A DNA stretch of 64,000 bases from Algoriphagus aquimarinus. Its GTDB lineage: Bacteria > Bacteroidota > Bacteroidia > Cytophagales > Cyclobacteriaceae. The position numbers and the translations under genes are program-made. Positions 8,907 through 17,543 of this stretch are shown here, piece by piece (within the stretch, counting starts at the first letter, position 1; every line of letters begins with the position of its first letter). The stretch is taken from assembly GCF_007997215.1 (NCBI RefSeq), contig NZ_VORW01000004.1, positions 186,001 through 250,000 on the forward strand. Direction: 5' to 3'. The notes beneath the pieces are model-generated. The model saw nothing but the letters and a program-made list of their open reading frames with translations, was not told the DNA's origin and did no database searches.

Positions 8907-9152
8907 ATGCAAGTTGAGAAATTAGAAAAAACTGTACCTGAAGTGGTGCAGAAATTAGTAAAGTTAAAATCTGGTGAAACCTTAGCGGCAGAGCTTTCTT
9001 GGTGCTGGGTAAGTTTCCAAAATGATCAGAACCCTGTAGGTGTGATCCAAAAAGGGCAAGAGGCTCTAGCATTTTTCAAAGAAGCTAGAGAAAAGAACAG
9101 CAAGGCTGTTTCTAAGAAATTGGTAGAAAGCTTTGAAAAAGCATTGAGTTAA
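8907..9152 (+). CDS. Small conserved protein of unknown function (81 aa)
   Basis: Not assigned to a named family. I chose the ATG at 8907 (MQVEKLEKTVPEVV) because the upstream 48 codons of the open frame are low-complexity and unlike a protein. The 81 residues are lysine/glutamate-rich and mainly helical, with the central segment LSWCWVSFQNDQNPVGVIQKG. No signal peptide or membrane helix is present. Codon use is clean and a strong terminator follows at once, so it is very likely a real monocistronic gene. Confidence 0.75.
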   Translation: MQVEKLEKTVPEVVQKLVKLKSGETLAAELSWCWVSFQNDQNPVGVIQKGQEALAFFKEAREKNSKAVSKKLVESFEKALS

Positions 9153-9158
9153 GCACAA

Positions 9159-9187
9159 AAAAAACCCCGAATTTATCGGGGTTTTTT
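9159..9187. terminator. Bidirectional terminator between the 81-aa gene and rplI
   Basis: AAAAAACCCCGA pairs with TCGGGGTTTTTT around ATTTA. It ends the plus-strand small gene and the minus-strand rpsF-rpsR-rplI operon. Confidence 0.92.
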
Positions 9188-9208
9188 ATTTTTATCAGTG
9201 CGGAAGAA

Positions 9209-9652
9209 TTACTCTCCTGACACGTTGAATTTAACGTTAGTTTTCACTTCTCTATGAAGGTCAACTTCTGCAGCAAATTCTCCAGCACCATCAACTGGCG
9301 TATTGATAGAGATTTTCTTTCTGTCGATGTCGATACCTTGAGCTGCCAATGCGTCAGCAATCTGAAGAGTAGTTACTTTACCGAAGATTTTACCTGATTC
9401 ACCGATTTTCGCTTTGATCTCTAGTGTTAGAGCTTCAAGTTTTTCAGCGATATTCTGAGCTTCAGTTTTAATCTTTTCTGCTTTGTGAGCAGCTTGCTTG
9501 ATATTCTCAGCAAGAATTTTCTTGTTAGAGCCAGTTGCAAGTACTGCGAAACCCTGAGGAATCAGGTAATTTCTTCCGTACCCTGGCTTTACAGCTACCA
9601 AGTCATTCTTATAGCCAAGACCTTTGATGTCTGTTTTTAGTATGATTTCCAT
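9209..9652 (-). CDS. rplI: 50S ribosomal protein L9
   Basis: A large-subunit protein at the base of the L1 stalk. The 147 residues start MEIILKTDIKGLGYKND and contain the signature VKPGYGRNYLIPQGFA in the N-terminal domain, then a long connecting helix (about 40-75) and a C-terminal RNA-binding domain. It is the last gene of the rpsF-rpsR-rplI operon, 39 bases after rpsR. Confidence 0.97.
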   Translation of the reverse strand: MEIILKTDIKGLGYKNDLVAVKPGYGRNYLIPQGFAVLATGSNKKILAENIKQAAHKAEKIKTEAQNIAEKLEALTLEIKAKIGESGKIFGKVTTLQIADALAAQGIDIDRKKISINTPVDGAGEFAAEVDLHREVKTNVKFNVSGE

Positions 9653-9691
9653 TTGTAATGATCTTTTGTGATTGGACGATACAAGACCGAA

Positions 9692-9943
9692 TTATTTCAA
9701 CCCATCGGTTACGAATGGCAACAAAGCCAAATGTCTTGCTTTTTTGATGGCCTGGGCCACTTTTCTCTGAAATTTCGCAGAGTTACCAGTAAGTCTTCTT
9801 GGAAGAATTTTACCTTGCTCATTGACGAACTTCAACAAGAAATTAGGATCCTTGTAGTCAATGTACTTAATGCCGTGCTTCTTGAATCGGCAATACTTTT
9901 TTCTGATTTCGCCTCTATTGATTGGCTCGTTAACTAATGTCAT
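9692..9943 (-). CDS. rpsR: 30S ribosomal protein S18
   Basis: Binds S6 and 16S rRNA in the small-subunit platform. The 83 residues contain the core [20 protein letters not shown] and the basic [22 protein letters not shown] signature region. Its start overlaps the rpsF stop by four bases, implying translational coupling of the two proteins that form a heterodimer. No priB-like gene lies between them, unlike in enterobacteria. Confidence 0.97.
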   Translation of the reverse strand: MTLVNEPINRGEIRKKYCRFKKHGIKYIDYKDPNFLLKFVNEQGKILPRRLTGNSAKFQRKVAQAIKKARHLALLPFVTDGLK

Positions 9944-10311
9944 TTGGTGGCTTCCTCCTTAGCTTCAACTTTTTTGTTAAACTCTCCTTTTCTTCTTCTT
10001 TCGGCATAAACAATTGAATGCTTATCCAAAACAGTAGTCAAGAATCTCATCACTTTCTCGTCTCTTCGAAGTTCTACTTCGAATTTGCGGATAAGCGTAG
10101 GATCGGCCTTGAATTCAACCATAACGTAGAAACCTGTAGTCTTTTTCTCAATAGCATAAGCCATTTTCTTAAGACCCCAATTTTCCACATTAATAACGTC
10201 TGCCCCCAGTTCTTTTAACAAGTTCACAAACTTGTCGACAGTATCCTTTATCTGAACATCAGATAAAACGGGAGTTAAAATGAATACCGTCTCGTAATTT
10301 CTTTGGAACAT
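9940..10311 (-). CDS. rpsF: 30S ribosomal protein S6
   Basis: Forms a complex with S18 on the platform of the small subunit. The 123 residues start [18 protein letters not shown] and contain [17 protein letters not shown], both typical of S6; the C-terminal tail is charged and lysine-rich. It is the first gene of the operon and has a consensus promoter 38 bases upstream. The short leader shows no obvious S6:S18 binding hairpin. Confidence 0.97.
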   Translation of the reverse strand: MFQRNYETVFILTPVLSDVQIKDTVDKFVNLLKELGADVINVENWGLKKMAYAIEKKTTGFYVMVEFKADPTLIRKFEVELRRDEKVMRFLTTVLDKHSIVYAERRRKGEFNKKVEAKEEATK

Positions 10312-10348
10312 TTTTTTAATGTGTTTAAGGAATTTAATAAACAGGATG

Positions 10349-10380
10349 CAAAAGTAGGGGAAATCTCACTGTATTCCAAA
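10349..10380 (-). promoter_or_regulatory. Promoter of rpsF-rpsR-rplI
   Basis: Minus strand: TTTG (10377-10380), 20 nt, TACTTTTG (10349-10356), an exact match to the Bacteroidota -33/-7 consensus. It implies a leader of about 35 nt before the rpsF ATG. Confidence 0.8.
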
Positions 10381-10583
10381 TGAATAGCTAAGTCAAAAGT
10401 AAGGGAAATAGAAAAGATTCAAGTACATGACTCCTATATAAGCAATGAAAGTGCTGTTGGATTGGCTGAGGTGTAACGTAATTGTTTGTATTGCCCTGAG
10501 ATAATTGATAGATAATTTTTCAATTGCTCTCTCTTGGCCCATTTCTGTGACTGCCTTAGCTAAAAATAACGGGCCTTCATGAA

Positions 10584-10605
10584 AAAGCCTCCCGAAGGAG
10601 GCTTT
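10584..10605 (-). terminator. Intrinsic terminator after the coiled-coil gene
   Basis: AAAGCCTCC pairs with GGAGGCTTT around CGAA. On the minus strand it begins two bases after the stop codon at 10608 and ends in a T run. Confidence 0.85.
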
Positions 10606-10607
10606 GA

Positions 10608-11537
10608 TTATTTTACAGTGAAAGTCTTAGAACCGACTTCGTAATTGTCGACAAAAATTTTGACCTGATGTATGCCAGAAGTGTAATCCGTGCCCTTTTC
10701 GTAGAAGAAAGTGAGTTCCTGCTCTGTATTGTCAAAAATCACATCTTGTTTTACAGTGTAGAATTTCTCTGCTCCATCCATCATAAAAGTTCCTGATCCC
10801 TTAGCTACATCAAATATTGGCTGAGCATTGGGTGCCAATACCTGCACATAGATATTTCTAGGCCCTTTCTCCGCGACTTTATTGTCAGCAAGATTGAAAC
10901 TCACTTTGATGCGTTCAATCTGTCTGTTTCTGAAGTCTTTCGTAGTTTCAACACGTTCTTTACCTTTAGAATTTACAGCTGAGATTTCAATGTTTTCAGC
11001 CTTCAGCATAGAAGCCACATTAACTTTAGCTTGAAGATCTTCTTTTTGGATATTCAGTTGAGCTACTTCTTCTTCAATCTCTGCTTGAGTGGTTTTTAGA
11101 TCCTGATTCTCTGTGAAAAGTTGCTGATTCATAGCCCGTAATTCAAGTATCTCCTGGTCTTTCTGTACTATCATACCATTGTAACTCTTGATTTTCTCAT
11201 TTAAGGCAACTATTTCTGAAGAACTTCTCTGTCTCGATGTATTTCTTTCCGCGATTAATTGATCACGTACTTCTTCGAGCGACTTCACATCACCGCCAAG
11301 TTTCTCTATTTCTAGTATTCTTAGATCTAACTGATAAGTCACAGAGTCAAGCCGCTTGTTCAGGTCATTGTTTTCTGTAGAAAGAAGAAGAATCTCTTCT
11401 GATTTTTTGGTTCGATCTACATAGTCAGTGTACAATTTGATTCCGCTTATTATTACCAAGAGTACCAAAACAATAATGATAATGTTTTTACCTTGGTCTT
11501 TCTTTTCAGGCGAGGTTTTTTCAAATTCCGTATTCAT
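10608..11537 (-). CDS. Membrane-anchored coiled-coil protein
   Basis: Function unknown. The 309 residues have a short cytosolic N-terminus, one transmembrane helix (about 19-38, IIIIVLVLLVIISGIKLY), a long heptad-rich coiled coil (about 45-185) and a C-terminal beta-rich domain (about 200-309) with RNIYVQVLAPNAQPIFD and KIFVDNYEVGSKTF. This layout is common in Bacteroidota envelope proteins of unknown role. Its start codon is only 24 bases from the divergent methyltransferase gene, so the promoters of each must lie inside the neighbouring coding region or overlap. Confidence 0.82.
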   Translation of the reverse strand: MNTEFEKTSPEKKDQGKNIIIIVLVLLVIISGIKLYTDYVDRTKKSEEILLLSTENNDLNKRLDSVTYQLDLRILEIEKLGGDVKSLEEVRDQLIAERNTSRQRSSSEIVALNEKIKSYNGMIVQKDQEILELRAMNQQLFTENQDLKTTQAEIEEEVAQLNIQKEDLQAKVNVASMLKAENIEISAVNSKGKERVETTKDFRNRQIERIKVSFNLADNKVAEKGPRNIYVQVLAPNAQPIFDVAKGSGTFMMDGAEKFYTVKQDVIFDNTEQELTFFYEKGTDYTSGIHQVKIFVDNYEVGSKTFTVK

Positions 11538-11561
11538 GATTTATTCAGATAAGGCTATATA

Positions 11562-12152
11562 ATGGCTTTTTTAGACAAAAATTATTGGACCCAAAGGTAT
11601 TCTACAGGCAAAACCGGTTGGGATATAGGATATGCCTCTCCACCACTTGTGCAATATTTAGACCAAATTAAAAATAATGGCATCCAAGTCTTGATCCCTG
11701 GTGCTGGCTCGGGCTATGAAGCTTCTTCCGCTATGCAATCTGGATTCACTAATGTCCATCTGCTCGATATATCCGAAGAGCCGTTAAAGAGATTTGCTTC
11801 ATTGAATCCTGATTTTCCTGTTGAGCATATTCATCATCAGAATTTCTTTGAACATAACGGTTCCTATGATTTAATTTTGGAACAGACATTCTTCTGTGCA
11901 CTCAACCCAAATCTCAGAGAGGATTATTTAATCAAAATGAAAGAGCTGCTAAAACCAGGAGCTAAATTGGTTGGTATTTGGTTTGATCGAGAATTTGACT
12001 TTGAAGGTCCGCCTTTTGGAGGGAAATCAACAGAATATAGAAAGCTATTTGAAAAATACTTCGATATCAAAGTTCTAGCTCCCTGTTACAATTCTGTTCC
12101 TGAGCGATTAGGATCAGAGGTGTTTATGATCCTCGAAAATTCAAAAATCTAG
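11562..12152 (+). CDS. TPMT-like S-adenosylmethionine-dependent methyltransferase
   Basis: A class I methyltransferase of the thiopurine/thiol methyltransferase family, 196 residues. The N-terminus FLDKNYWTQRYSTGKTGWDIG is the family hallmark, followed by the SAM-binding loop LIPGAGSGYEA and the acidic LLDIS strand end. The TFFCALNPNLREDY segment also matches the family. Bacterial relatives methylate thiols, halides or selenium and tellurium compounds; the substrate here is not predictable. Its 3' end overlaps the convergent methyltransferase gene by 12 bases. Confidence 0.88.
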   Translation: MAFLDKNYWTQRYSTGKTGWDIGYASPPLVQYLDQIKNNGIQVLIPGAGSGYEASSAMQSGFTNVHLLDISEEPLKRFASLNPDFPVEHIHHQNFFEHNGSYDLILEQTFFCALNPNLREDYLIKMKELLKPGAKLVGIWFDREFDFEGPPFGGKSTEYRKLFEKYFDIKVLAPCYNSVPERLGSEVFMILENSKI

Positions 12153-12944
12153 TATATACTCTGTTTTTTCTCCTGGATAGTCAAAGAACACAATACCGCA
12201 TTCATAGAAATCTAAACTGAGTTTGACTTCTGGTTTGCATTTTATTTCTTCCCATGCCATTTCCATTTCTCGCGACCAATGAATGTCGCCTATGGCAATG
12301 ATGGACTTAGGGTGGATTTTCGTAAGTAGTAGCTCAAAATAGCGTAGTGTCCCTTCGAACGTGTGGGTTGCATCTATCAGCACAAAGTCTACTTGGTGCA
12401 AGGGTTCTAAAGCGTTGGGGAGTGTTTCGGATAGTTCACCCACAATAATTGTAAGATTTTCATATCCATCAACTGGCTTTGCAACTCTGGCTATTTCTTC
12501 CGAGCCTTCAAAAGAATAAATTTGACCTTGGGTGACTTTGGAAAGATACCTGCTACTGATCCCCATACAAGTGCCTAGTTCGAGCACTGTATTGGCAGCA
12601 GTTAATGAGCAGAAAAACTGATAGAGTTGTGCGAATTTCCTGTTACTGGTGCTGAATTTTGTAATATCAGCAACTCGTCTTTTAGCAGCATTGACACTTT
12701 TAGACCCTGCTCCAAAATCCTCCACATCAATTACCTCCTCGGAAGAAAGAAGCTCTTTTCTGTAGATTTCTACGTCCAGATCTACTTCTTTTCTAGCTTG
12801 AATAAATCTGAAAAGATTTTGATGAGTATTGTAAAGTAGGGGAGACTGAAGTGAGTATTTGTCCTCTTTCTTTAGCCAGTAACTTAGATAGGTAAGGAGC
12901 GGATAAACTTTGTTTTGCAACTCAATTGTAGAAGTAATTGGCAA
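12141..12944 (-). CDS. Class I SAM-dependent methyltransferase
   Basis: A Rossmann-fold methyltransferase; substrate unknown. The SAM-binding motif is VLELGTCMGISSRYL, followed by the acidic turn IYSFEGSEE and the DFVLIDATHTFEG segment, resembling O-methyltransferase-like proteins. The N-terminal part (YLSYWLKKEDKYSLQSPLLY) resembles a segment seen in related Bacteroidota proteins. There is no good ATG: the frame opens with TTG at 12944, inside apaG, while a second TTG at 12920, one base after the apaG stop, would avoid the overlap and is equally plausible. It is probably co-transcribed with apaG. Confidence 0.83.
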   Translation of the reverse strand: MPITSTIELQNKVYPLLTYLSYWLKKEDKYSLQSPLLYNTHQNLFRFIQARKEVDLDVEIYRKELLSSEEVIDVEDFGAGSKSVNAAKRRVADITKFSTSNRKFAQLYQFFCSLTAANTVLELGTCMGISSRYLSKVTQGQIYSFEGSEEIARVAKPVDGYENLTIIVGELSETLPNALEPLHQVDFVLIDATHTFEGTLRYFELLLTKIHPKSIIAIGDIHWSREMEMAWEEIKCKPEVKLSLDFYECGIVFFDYPGEKTEYILDF

Positions 12945-13308
12945 TCATCTGGAATTCTGGTATTACTACCTCGAATTTACTTCCATCAACCAATTTTTCC
13001 ATGAAGTATACTCCTTTCATCTTACCCAGACCAGATTTCAAATTGCAACCAGATACGTAGCTATGCGATTCACCTGGTTCCAATACAGGTTGTTGTCCAA
13101 CGACACCATCTCCTTCAACAATTTTTTTGATTTCTGCAGCATCAGAGATTTCCCATCTTCTGCCCATTAACTGAACAGTTTGGTTGCTTTTGTTTTCAAT
13201 AGTTACCTTGTAGGTAAATACAAAATGATGCTGATGTGGACTGGAGAATTCTGCCTGATAGGTGACTTCTACACTGACTTGAATACCTGAAGTGACTGTA
13301 GTTACCAT
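12922..13308 (-). CDS. apaG: ApaG domain protein
   Basis: ApaG family, 128 residues, a compact fibronectin-III-like beta fold. The signature region includes FVFTYKVTIENKSNQTVQLMGRRWEISDA, here covering residues 29-57, and the ending PEFQMIANYFYN. Cellular role is unclear; it has been linked to cobalt/magnesium efflux and diadenosine tetraphosphate metabolism. A consensus promoter lies 24 bases upstream. Confidence 0.93.
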   Translation of the reverse strand: MVTTVTSGIQVSVEVTYQAEFSSPHQHHFVFTYKVTIENKSNQTVQLMGRRWEISDAAEIKKIVEGDGVVGQQPVLEPGESHSYVSGCNLKSGLGKMKGVYFMEKLVDGSKFEVVIPEFQMIANYFYN

Positions 13309-13331
13309 ATATTAAACAATTTCATAGCTAG

Positions 13332-13364
13332 CAAATATACAATTTATAGTTAAATATCACCAAA
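13332..13364 (-). promoter_or_regulatory. Promoter of apaG
   Basis: Minus strand: TTTG (13361-13364), 21 nt, TATATTTG (13332-13339). It lies in the 61-base gap shared with the divergent ung gene. Confidence 0.72.
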
Positions 13365-13369
13365 TTCTA

Positions 13370-14032
13370 ATGGAAGTTAAAATCGATCCAAGTTGGAAAA
13401 TAGCTTTGAATCAAGTGTTTGGGCAAAGGTTTGTTGAAAGCCTATTTGCGTTTGTAGAAGACGAATATACCACCGTAAAGGTTTTCCCTCCTACGAAAGA
13501 AATATTTAATGCATTTAACCATTGTCCAATATATTCTGTGAAAGTGGTTATTCTAGGTCAAGATCCTTATCATGGCTTAGGGCAAGCCCATGGTTTAGCT
13601 TTTTCAGTAAGGCCGGGGGTGCCTTTTCCTCCAAGTCTTTCCAATATTTTCAAGGAAATAGAATCTGACTTAGGAAAGCCTTTGCCACTTAATGGAGATC
13701 TTACCAGATGGGCAGACCAAGGTGTGTTTCTATTGAATGCGACACTAACAGTTCGAGCACATCAAGCTGGGTCTCATCAGAAAAAAGGCTGGGAGGAGTT
13801 TACCGATGAGGTGATTCGCGCGATAAGTGATCAGCGAGAACATGTCGTGTTCTTTCTTTGGGGAGCATACGCTCAAAAGAAATCTATTCTAATCGATGCT
13901 AACAAACATTTGATATTGAAAGCGCCACACCCCAGCCCACTTTCTTCTTACCGTGGTTTTTTTGGGTGCAAGCACTTTTCAAAAGCCAATGAGTATTTAA
14001 TAGCAAATGGGATAAAGCCGATTGACTGGTAA
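13370..14032 (+). CDS. ung: Uracil-DNA glycosylase, family 1
   Basis: Removes uracil from DNA to start base-excision repair. The 220 residues contain the water-activating motif GQDPYHG (D at about residue 65), the LLNATLTVRAHQAGSH segment with the uracil-contacting Asn, and the minor-groove loop HPSPLSSYRGFFGCKHFSKAN whose leading His is catalytic. Length and motif order match Ung. It is divergent from apaG. Confidence 0.97.
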   Translation: MEVKIDPSWKIALNQVFGQRFVESLFAFVEDEYTTVKVFPPTKEIFNAFNHCPIYSVKVVILGQDPYHGLGQAHGLAFSVRPGVPFPPSLSNIFKEIESDLGKPLPLNGDLTRWADQGVFLLNATLTVRAHQAGSHQKKGWEEFTDEVIRAISDQREHVVFFLWGAYAQKKSILIDANKHLILKAPHPSPLSSYRGFFGCKHFSKANEYLIANGIKPIDW

Positions 14033-14041
14033 GAGCAAGTA

Positions 14042-14081
14042 TTCAGTTTTTCAGTCGCAGTGATCAGCTCAGTTTTTTTTT
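14042..14081 (+). repeat. Degenerate short-repeat remnant after ung
   Basis: The stretch contains TTTTCAGTCGCAG and TGATCAGCTCAG, made of repeated CAGT/TGATCAG words. The same CAGTCGCA core recurs just after two other plus-strand stop codons in the window (34702-34729 and 61013-61048). Confidence 0.5.
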
Positions 14082-14177
14082 CTTAGAAGAGAGTTTTAGT
14101 ATAGTTTCAAAGACGATAGGTAAGAATTACTATAGTAAAACTAGGTTTTAGCAGAAACCGCCTTGAATATTAGTGGT

Positions 14178-14206
14178 AAAAAAAAGCCCTGAGATGATCA
14201 GGGCTT
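14178..14206. terminator. Terminator after lepB
   Basis: AAGCCCTGA pairs with TCAGGGCTT around GATGA, with an A run on the left that becomes a T run on the minus strand. It lies five bases beyond the lepB stop and could also stop ung read-through. Confidence 0.85.
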
Positions 14207-14211
14207 AATGC

Positions 14212-15285
14212 TTAATTTATTCCGCTAAATATTCTACTCCATCGAATTTTGCTGAACATCGATTCATGCTTATCCAGGGAAAGCCACAGGAACCAAGCTT
14301 TACCTACAATGTGATCTTCCGGCACAAATCCCCAATAACGTGAATCCAGAGAATCGTGTCGATTGTCTCCCATCATGAAGTAATAATTCTGTTTGAAAGT
14401 ATAGCTTTCTACTTTTTGACCATCGATGAAGAGTTGACCGTCTTTGGCTTCTACATTTTCGAGGCCTTCATAATTCATAATTGTTGAACTGTATTTCAAT
14501 ACATTATCCGCGGTCATTTGTATTGTCCAGTCCTTAGCAGGAATCTGAAGGGGTCCGAAATGATCACGGTTCCAGCCTAGCGCAAGTCCATCTGGGAAAA
14601 TAAGTGAATCTCCTTTACTTTTCTCGATACGTTTAATGACGGAAGTAACTACTGGGGAGGATTCTAATCTATTGATGACCTCTTCAGTAGCGAAAACCAA
14701 GTAGCCTGAGCCATCAGTGAACGAAATGTGACTGTCAGGATTAATGTCATAATCTTTAAAGAAATCTTCCGTAAGTGGTCTGTTAGTAATCACATCGTAT
14801 GAATACTGCATCTCTGCAGGTTTTTCTGCAAGCTCATTGTTGATATAAGCATCTCCATTTCGTACTTCTATTACATCTCCGGAAATGCCAACAGCTCGTT
14901 TGATGTAATTGGTTTTAAGATCAGTTGGGTATTGGAATTCAACAGGGTAGTTGAATACTACTACATCATTTCTCTGAACATCTGAGAAACCAGGAAGTCT
15001 GTAATAGGGAAGCTGAATAGCATCTGAATAGGATGGTATCTCTGTACCCCAGACTTTCTGATGGGTAAGAGGAACTTGCAAAGGTGTCATTGGAAACCTC
15101 GTTCCATAATGCATTTTACTTACGAAAAGAAAATCCCCCACTAAAAGTGATTTCTCCATTGAGGCAGTGGGGATTGTAAATGGTTCTAGAAGAAGCCAAC
15201 GGATCAAACTGGCGGCTACTACTGCAAAAATCAAGGCATCACCCCATTCTCTGGCGGCTGATTTTTTTTTGGTTGACTTACTCAT
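14212..15285 (-). CDS. lepB: Signal peptidase I
   Basis: Cleaves signal peptides from exported proteins at the outer face of the inner membrane. The N-terminal membrane helix (about 17-33) is followed by the catalytic Ser42 in TIPTASMEKSLLVGD and Lys129 in TNYIKRAVGISGD, and the box E motif GDNRHDSLDSRYWGFVP. At 357 residues it is longer than the enterobacterial enzyme because of an insertion in the second domain (roughly 165-265), usual for Bacteroidota. It is the last gene of the parA-parB-DUF5683-dapB-lepB cluster, 15 bases after dapB. Confidence 0.95.
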   Translation of the reverse strand: MSKSTKKKSAAREWGDALIFAVVAASLIRWLLLEPFTIPTASMEKSLLVGDFLFVSKMHYGTRFPMTPLQVPLTHQKVWGTEIPSYSDAIQLPYYRLPGFSDVQRNDVVVFNYPVEFQYPTDLKTNYIKRAVGISGDVIEVRNGDAYINNELAEKPAEMQYSYDVITNRPLTEDFFKDYDINPDSHISFTDGSGYLVFATEEVINRLESSPVVTSVIKRIEKSKGDSLIFPDGLALGWNRDHFGPLQIPAKDWTIQMTADNVLKYSSTIMNYEGLENVEAKDGQLFIDGQKVESYTFKQNYYFMMGDNRHDSLDSRYWGFVPEDHIVGKAWFLWLSLDKHESMFSKIRWSRIFSGIN

Positions 15286-15300
15286 GATTGGTTTTTAAGT

Positions 15301-16023
15301 TCAGAAAGATAGAAAATCATCCATGGAAAGCACGCCTTTCTTACCTTGAATCCACTCAGAGACTAAAATTGCGCCAAGTGCGAAGCCCTGTCTGCTGTGT
15401 GCGGTATGCGAGATTTCAATATCGTCTATTTCAGATGAATAGCGAATGATATGCGTTCCTGGAGCTGGGTCTATACGTTTAGAAGTGATAGGTAGCGATT
15501 GTTCATTTTCGTTCACTCCTTCGGACAGGTTCCAGTTGTTCAGTACGTTTATATTTTTGATTATGCCTTCGGCCAAAGTGATCGCAGTCCCTGAAGGAGC
15601 GTCTTTTTTAGCAGTATGATGAATCTCTTCTACAGAACTTTTGTAGCCAGTAGTTTCATTCATAAGCTTGGCAAGGAATTCATTGACTTTGAAAAAGATG
15701 TTGACACCGATACTGTAATTGGAAGCATAGAAAAATGCACCATTCTTATCAAGCGTTAGTCGTTCGATTTCTGCTTTATGGTCTAGCCATCCAGTTGTAC
15801 CAGATACAATAGGGATGCCTCGCTCAATAGCCCATTTAATGTTTTCTACAGCAGCTTCAGGCTGGCTGAATTCAATCGCCACATCTATAGTAGCTGGATC
15901 GAGTGAATCCAACTCATCTCGGTTGTCAATGTTGATTTTTGCAGCTATTGTATGACCACGGGATTCTGAAAGCTGACCAATCAGCTGTCCCATTTTTCCG
16001 TAGCCTAGAAGTAAAATATTCAT
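15301..16023 (-). CDS. dapB: 4-Hydroxy-tetrahydrodipicolinate reductase
   Basis: Catalyses the NAD(P)H-dependent reduction step of the diaminopimelate/lysine pathway, needed for peptidoglycan. The 240 residues show the nucleotide-binding start MNILLLGYGKMGQLIG, the SGTTGW segment and the catalytic signature EIHHTAKKDAPSGTA (His135/136, Lys139/140). The start follows DUF5683 by three bases, so they are translated from one message. Confidence 0.96.
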   Translation of the reverse strand: MNILLLGYGKMGQLIGQLSESRGHTIAAKINIDNRDELDSLDPATIDVAIEFSQPEAAVENIKWAIERGIPIVSGTTGWLDHKAEIERLTLDKNGAFFYASNYSIGVNIFFKVNEFLAKLMNETTGYKSSVEEIHHTAKKDAPSGTAITLAEGIIKNINVLNNWNLSEGVNENEQSLPITSKRIDPAPGTHIIRYSSEIDDIEISHTAHSRQGFALGAILVSEWIQGKKGVLSMDDFLSF

Positions 16024-16026
16024 TAG

Positions 16027-16626
16027 TTAAAAATTGAGTTTTAAAGAAAGTCCAACTGAGGTATTATTGGAAGAGAATCTTTCGTAATGTGGTTCAAATT
16101 TCAATGAGATATCATCAGAAACATCAAATCCGGAGAGGTGTGCATCCACATTGGCATCTATTAAATTCAGTGCATAAATGCCTCCTAATAGCAGGAAGCA
16201 TAGATCACGGTTTTTTCTCCAATAGTTTACATTTCGCACTAGTCCATCACGGTTCAAGCTTGGGAAATCTGTTGTTAATTCATCATCGAAGTCTGAAAGT
16301 GCTTGTTTGAACACATTATAGAGGCGATTATTATAATTTATAAAGTAAATATCGGTAATGAATCCCCCATAAATTAAAGGGACTTTCCAGGATTTTCCGT
16401 TATAAACTTGCCCTGCTCCAGGTAAAATCGCCGAGAGAATGGTGGCTTTTCGAGGATTCTTAGGCAGTGAAGAATAATCAGGCTTTACTTTAGGTTTTGG
16501 AGGTGCTGGGCTTTCTTTTTCTTGAGCAAGGGATACGGTGCTCAGACTAAAACAGAAAAGCAAAAGTCCCACTAAAATCAGCGGGGCTTTTATATTGAAT
16601 TTGATATGAGAAACTGGGAGCTTCAA
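16027..16626 (-). CDS. DUF5683 domain protein, membrane-associated
   Basis: Uncharacterised family found in Bacteroidota, typically between parB and dapB as here. The 199 residues open with a signal-peptide-like hydrophobic stretch (about 14-33, ending SLAQ), followed by a proline-rich linker and the family core RKATILSAILPGAGQVYNGKSW with a second hydrophobic stretch. The frame starts with TTG three bases after the parB stop; no ATG is available nearby, so TTG is probably used. A role in envelope biogenesis is only an inference from its neighbours. Confidence 0.85.
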   Translation of the reverse strand: MKLPVSHIKFNIKAPLILVGLLLFCFSLSTVSLAQEKESPAPPKPKVKPDYSSLPKNPRKATILSAILPGAGQVYNGKSWKVPLIYGGFITDIYFINYNNRLYNVFKQALSDFDDELTTDFPSLNRDGLVRNVNYWRKNRDLCFLLLGGIYALNLIDANVDAHLSGFDVSDDISLKFEPHYERFSSNNTSVGLSLKLNF

Positions 16627-16628
16627 GG

Positions 16629-17540
16629 TTAGATGATTTCCAAGATTTCAAGAATTCGATTCAAATCTGATGCAGAATTAAATGGGATTTTAATTTCGCC
16701 TTTGTTTTTGGGATTTGACTTCAATGCGACTTTGGTTCCAAAATGAGAGGCCAATTGCTGCTGGAGCTTATTGATCTCATATTTCCTTACTGGATCTAAT
16801 TCTGGTTTGGAAGGTTTCTCAGGTGTTCCTTCATTCAAAGCCTTAACTAGAGCTTCTACTTTACGAACACTTAATTCTTCCTCTACCGCTTTCTTGAAAA
16901 TGGCGAGTTGCTTATCTACATCTTCAATATTGATCAAAGCTCGGGCATGTCCCATAGACAGCTGCTGATCCCGGATAGCACTTTGGATGGTAGGAGGGAG
17001 CTTTAGAAGTCGTAAGTAGTTATTTACAGTAGTTCTGTTTTTCCCTACTCTGTCTCCTAATTCTTCTTGTTTTAGGTCACACTCAGTAAGTAATCTCTGA
17101 TAAGATTGTGCAATTTCAAGCGCATTTAGATTTTCCCGTTGAATGTTTTCGATCAGTGCCATTTCCAGCATTTGCTGATCATTGGCCGTACGAACGTATG
17201 CAGGGATTCGAGTTAAACCCGCAATTTTGGAAGCTTGGAATCTACGTTCACCAGAGATTAGTTGATATTCATCCGTATCGAGTTTTCTGACGGTGATAGG
17301 CTGAATGATTCCTTGAACCGTGATAGATTCTGCAAGTTCAGCTAGAGCGTCCTTGTCGAAGTGAAGCCTAGGCTGAAAAGGATTGACCTGAATTTGATCA
17401 AGTGGAATTTCAAAAATCCCGGTTTTAACGACCTCAGGTAATATGTCCTCAGATTTGTGTTTTGCAGGGCTGTCTTCTAGCAGAGCTCCAAGACCTCTTC
17501 CCAAGACACTTTTTTTTCTATTCGGTTTCTGGTCTGACAT
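16629..17540 (-). CDS. parB: Chromosome-partitioning protein ParB/Spo0J
   Basis: CTP-dependent DNA clamp that loads at parS and drives origin segregation with ParA. The 303 residues begin with GLGALL near the N-terminus, contain the CTP-binding motifs GERRFQASKIAG and ALIENIQRENLNALEIA, a central helix-turn-helix region (about 165-215, with RVGKNRTTVNNYLRLLKLP) and a C-terminal dimerisation segment. It lies three bases after parA. No parS site matching the usual TGTTTCACGTGAAACA form was found in the window. Confidence 0.96.
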   Translation of the reverse strand: MSDQKPNRKKSVLGRGLGALLEDSPAKHKSEDILPEVVKTGIFEIPLDQIQVNPFQPRLHFDKDALAELAESITVQGIIQPITVRKLDTDEYQLISGERRFQASKIAGLTRIPAYVRTANDQQMLEMALIENIQRENLNALEIAQSYQRLLTECDLKQEELGDRVGKNRTTVNNYLRLLKLPPTIQSAIRDQQLSMGHARALINIEDVDKQLAIFKKAVEEELSVRKVEALVKALNEGTPEKPSKPELDPVRKYEINKLQQQLASHFGTKVALKSNPKNKGEIKIPFNSASDLNRILEILEII

Positions 17541-17543
17541 AGT

